Below, one piece after another: positions 61,501 to 64,000 of a DNA stretch of 64,000 bases. The stretch lies in NCBI RefSeq assembly GCF_051014445.1, contig NW_027488379.1, positions 3,286,001-3,350,000 of the forward strand, read 5' to 3'. The notes under the pieces were generated by a model. It made no database searches, had not been told where the DNA came from, and saw nothing but the letters and a program-made list of their open reading frames with translations. The stretch's first letter is position 1. Every line of letters begins with the position of its first letter. Source of the stretch: Colletes latitarsis. Taxonomy: Eukaryota > Arthropoda > Insecta > Hymenoptera > Colletidae. The translations under genes and the position numbers were made by a program.

Positions 61501-64000
61501 TTTTTCTGGTTTGGGTCACGTAGTAATGTGGGACCACACTGAAACAGTCAATTAAACCTGGTTTCGATCAATATTTTAGAGGACAACGCATGTTAGCTCT
61601 AGGTTAGGTCTGGGACTTGTCCTCATCAGGGTCATACTTTCGCAGTTTTAACATACATGTTGACCTGATCGAGGGTTTTTTCTGCTTTGGATCACGTAGT
61701 AAAGTGGTACCACACTGAAACAGTCCGTTATACCTGGTTTGGATCTATATTTTAGAGGATAACGCATGTTAGGTCTAGGTTAGCCCTGGGATTTTCACTC
61801 ATCAGACTCATACTTTCGCATATTTCTCATACTTCATGGCTAGATCCTGGGCTGTTTCTGGATTGTATCACATAGTAATGTGGTACCACGCTGTAACAGT
61901 CGATTAAACCTGCTTTCGATCAATATTTTAAAGGATAACGCAAGTTAAGTCTGGGATAGGTCTGGGATATGACCTCATCAGACTCATACTTTCGCACACT
62001 TCACATACTCGTTGAACAGATCCTGGGTTATTTTCTGGTTTGGATCACATAGTAATGTGGTACCACACTGAAACAGGCGATTAAACCAGGTTTCGATCAA
62101 TATTTTTGAGGATATCGCATGTTAGGTCTAGGTTAGGCCTGGGATTTTCACTCATCAGACTCATACTTTCGCATTCTTCTCATTCTTGTTGAACGGATCC
62201 TGGGTTTTTTCTGGTTTGGATCACGTAGTAATGTGGTACCACACTGAAACAGTCAATTAAACCTGGTATTGATCAATATTTTAGAGAATAATTCATGTTA
62301 GGTCTAGGCTAGGTCGGGGATTTGCCCTCGTCAGGCTCATACTTTCGCATATTTCTCATACTTCATGGCTAGATCCTGGGCTATTTCTGGATTGTATCAC
62401 GTAGTAATGTGGTACCACACAGAAACAGTCAATTAAACCTGGTTTCGATCAATATTTTAGAGGATAACGCAAGTTAGGTCTGGGATTGGTCTGGGATTTT
62501 CCCTCATCAGGCTCATACTTTCGCGTTTTTCACATACTTGTTGAACAGATCCTGGGTTTATCCTGGATTGGGTCACGTAGTAGTGTGGTACCCCACTGAA
62601 ACAGTCGATTAAACCTGGTTTCGATCAATATTTTTGAGGATAACGCAAGTTAGGTCTAGGTTAGGCCTGGGATTTTCACTCATCAGACGCATACTTTCGC
62701 ACACTTCACATACTCGTTGAACAGATCCTGGGTTATTTTCTGGTTTGGATCACATAGTAATGTGGTACCACACTGAAACAGTCGATTAAAGCAGGTTTCG
62801 ATCAATATTTTTGAGGATAACGCATGTTTGGTCTAGGTTAGGACTGGGATTTTCACTCATCAGACTCATACTTTCGCATTCTTCTCATACTTGTTGAACG
62901 GATCCTGGGTTTTTTCTGGTTTGGATCACGTAGTAATGTGGGACCGCACAGAAACAATCAATTAAACCTGGTGTTGATAAATATTTTAGAGGATAACGCA
63001 AGTTAGGTCTGGGATAGGTCTGGGATTTGCCCACATCAGGCTCATACTTTCGCATATTTCTCATACTTCATGACTGGATCCTGGGCTATTTCTGGATTGG
63101 ATCACGTATTAATGTGGTACCACACTGAAACAATCAATTAAACCTGGCTTTGATGAATATTTTAGAGAATAATTCATGTTAGGTCTGGGATAGGTCTGGG
63201 ATTTGCCCTCATCAGACTCATACTTTCGCACACTTCTCATACTTGTTGAACAGATCCTGGGTTTTTTCTGGTTTGGATCACGTAGTAATGTGGTACCACA
63301 CTGAAACATTCAATTAAACCTGATCTTGATAAATATTTTAGAGTATAACGCATGTTATGCCTGGGTTAGGTCTAGGATTTGCCCTCATCAGCCTCATACT
63401 TTCGCATATTTCTCATACTTCATGGCTAGATCCTGGGCTGTTTCTGGATTGTATCACGTAGTAATGTGGTACCACGCTGAAACAGTCAATTAAACCTGGT
63501 TTCGATCAATATTTTGGAGGATAACGCAAGTTAGGTCTGGCATAGGTCTGGGATTCGCCCTCATCAGACTCATACTTTCGCGTTTTTCACATACTTGTTG
63601 AACTGATCCTGGGCTTTTTCTGGCTTGGATCACGTAGTAATGTGGTACCACACTGAAACAGTCAATTAAACCTGGTTTCGATCAATATTTTAGAGAATAA
63701 TTCATGTTAGGTCTAGGTTAGGTCTGGGATTTGCTCTCATCAGGCTCATACTTTCGCATATTTCTCATACTAGATGGCTAGTTCCTGGGCTTTTTCTGGA
63801 TTGCGTCACGTAGTAATGAAGTACAACACTGAAACACTCAATTAAACCTGGTTTCGATCAATATTATTGAGGATAACGCATGTTAGGTCTAGGTTGGGCC
63901 TGGGATTTTCACTCATCAGACTCATACTTTCGCATTCTTCACATACTTGTTGAACGGATCCTGGGTTTTTTCTGGTTTGGATCACGTAGTAATGTGGGAC
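55579..64000 (+). repeat. 9,161-bp higher-order repeat, copy 2 (cut by window end)
   Basis: This is the second tandem copy, of which 8,422 bp lie in the window. It begins where a B monomer (GGTTTCGATCAATATT) runs into the middle of the A-like island (GATAACGCTGGTTATG at 55591), a junction not present at 46418. The match continues to the last base of the window, so the array extends further. Confidence 0.9.

Noticed and set aside
1..64000. CRISPR array
   Set aside because: The repeat is long (about 176 bp), contiguous and without unique spacers between short repeats. This is a tandem satellite.
1..64000. Canonical telomere repeat tract
   Set aside because: TTAGG occurs only as isolated motifs within the B monomer. 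There is no run of perfect TTAGG units anywhere in the window.
1..64000. CENP-B box within the monomers
   Set aside because: I looked for a TTCG...A..CGGG-type motif. TTTCG occurs often, but the rest of the box does not follow, so there is no support for it.

Overview
This window is eukaryotic and is almost entirely one satellite DNA array. The monomer is about 176 bp, all copies run head to tail on the same strand, and they cover every base except one insertion of about 1.9 kb. I see no host genes, tRNA, rRNA, CRISPR array or bacterial-type features. The many short open frames of about 60-145 codons are by-products of reading the repeat. The inserted element belongs, as far as I can judge, to the R1 clade of non-LTR retrotransposons, which is typical of arthropods, and the satellite carries short TTAGG motifs like the ancestral insect telomere repeat. 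I therefore favour an insect, or another arthropod, without naming a species.

Two monomer families alternate in long blocks. Family A has GCCGGTTATGTCTCGG after GATAAC, CATCTGGCTCGTAC in the middle and GTTGGCCAGATCC later. Family B has GCATGTTAGGTCTAGG, CATCAGGCTCAT and GTTGAACAGATCC at the same places. The layout is A1 (1-9660), B1 (9661-14090), A2 (14091-21430), B2 (21431-25684), A3 (25685-32862), B3 (32863-39440), the retrotransposon with its poly(A) tail (39441-41337), a more diverged B stretch (41338-46417), then two copies of a 9,161-bp B-family unit (46418-55578, and 55579 to the window edge).

The array is organised as nested higher-order repeats (HORs): single monomers, dimers (about 350 bp), trimers (528-530 bp), paired trimers (1,060 bp), a 3,338-bp unit in family A, an A+B superunit of 11.4-11.8 kb seen nearly three times, and the 9,161-bp unit. 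Copies of the long units differ at only a handful of bases wherever I compared them, while neighbouring monomers inside a unit differ a great deal. This is the signature of recent unequal exchange or amplification of whole segments. Several copies are chimeric or lack a whole number of monomers, so exchange breakpoints can be read directly.

The only protein-coding remnant is the last 446 codons of a retrotransposon ORF2 (39442-40782), starting inside the reverse transcriptase domain and ending in a CCHC knuckle and a basic tail. It is followed by a GC-rich 3' UTR that is a string of about nine inverted repeats, a 39-bp A tract and a perfect 13-15 bp target-site duplication. The copy is 5'-truncated, uninterrupted and looks young. 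It sits at a TTAGG-containing site within a B monomer.
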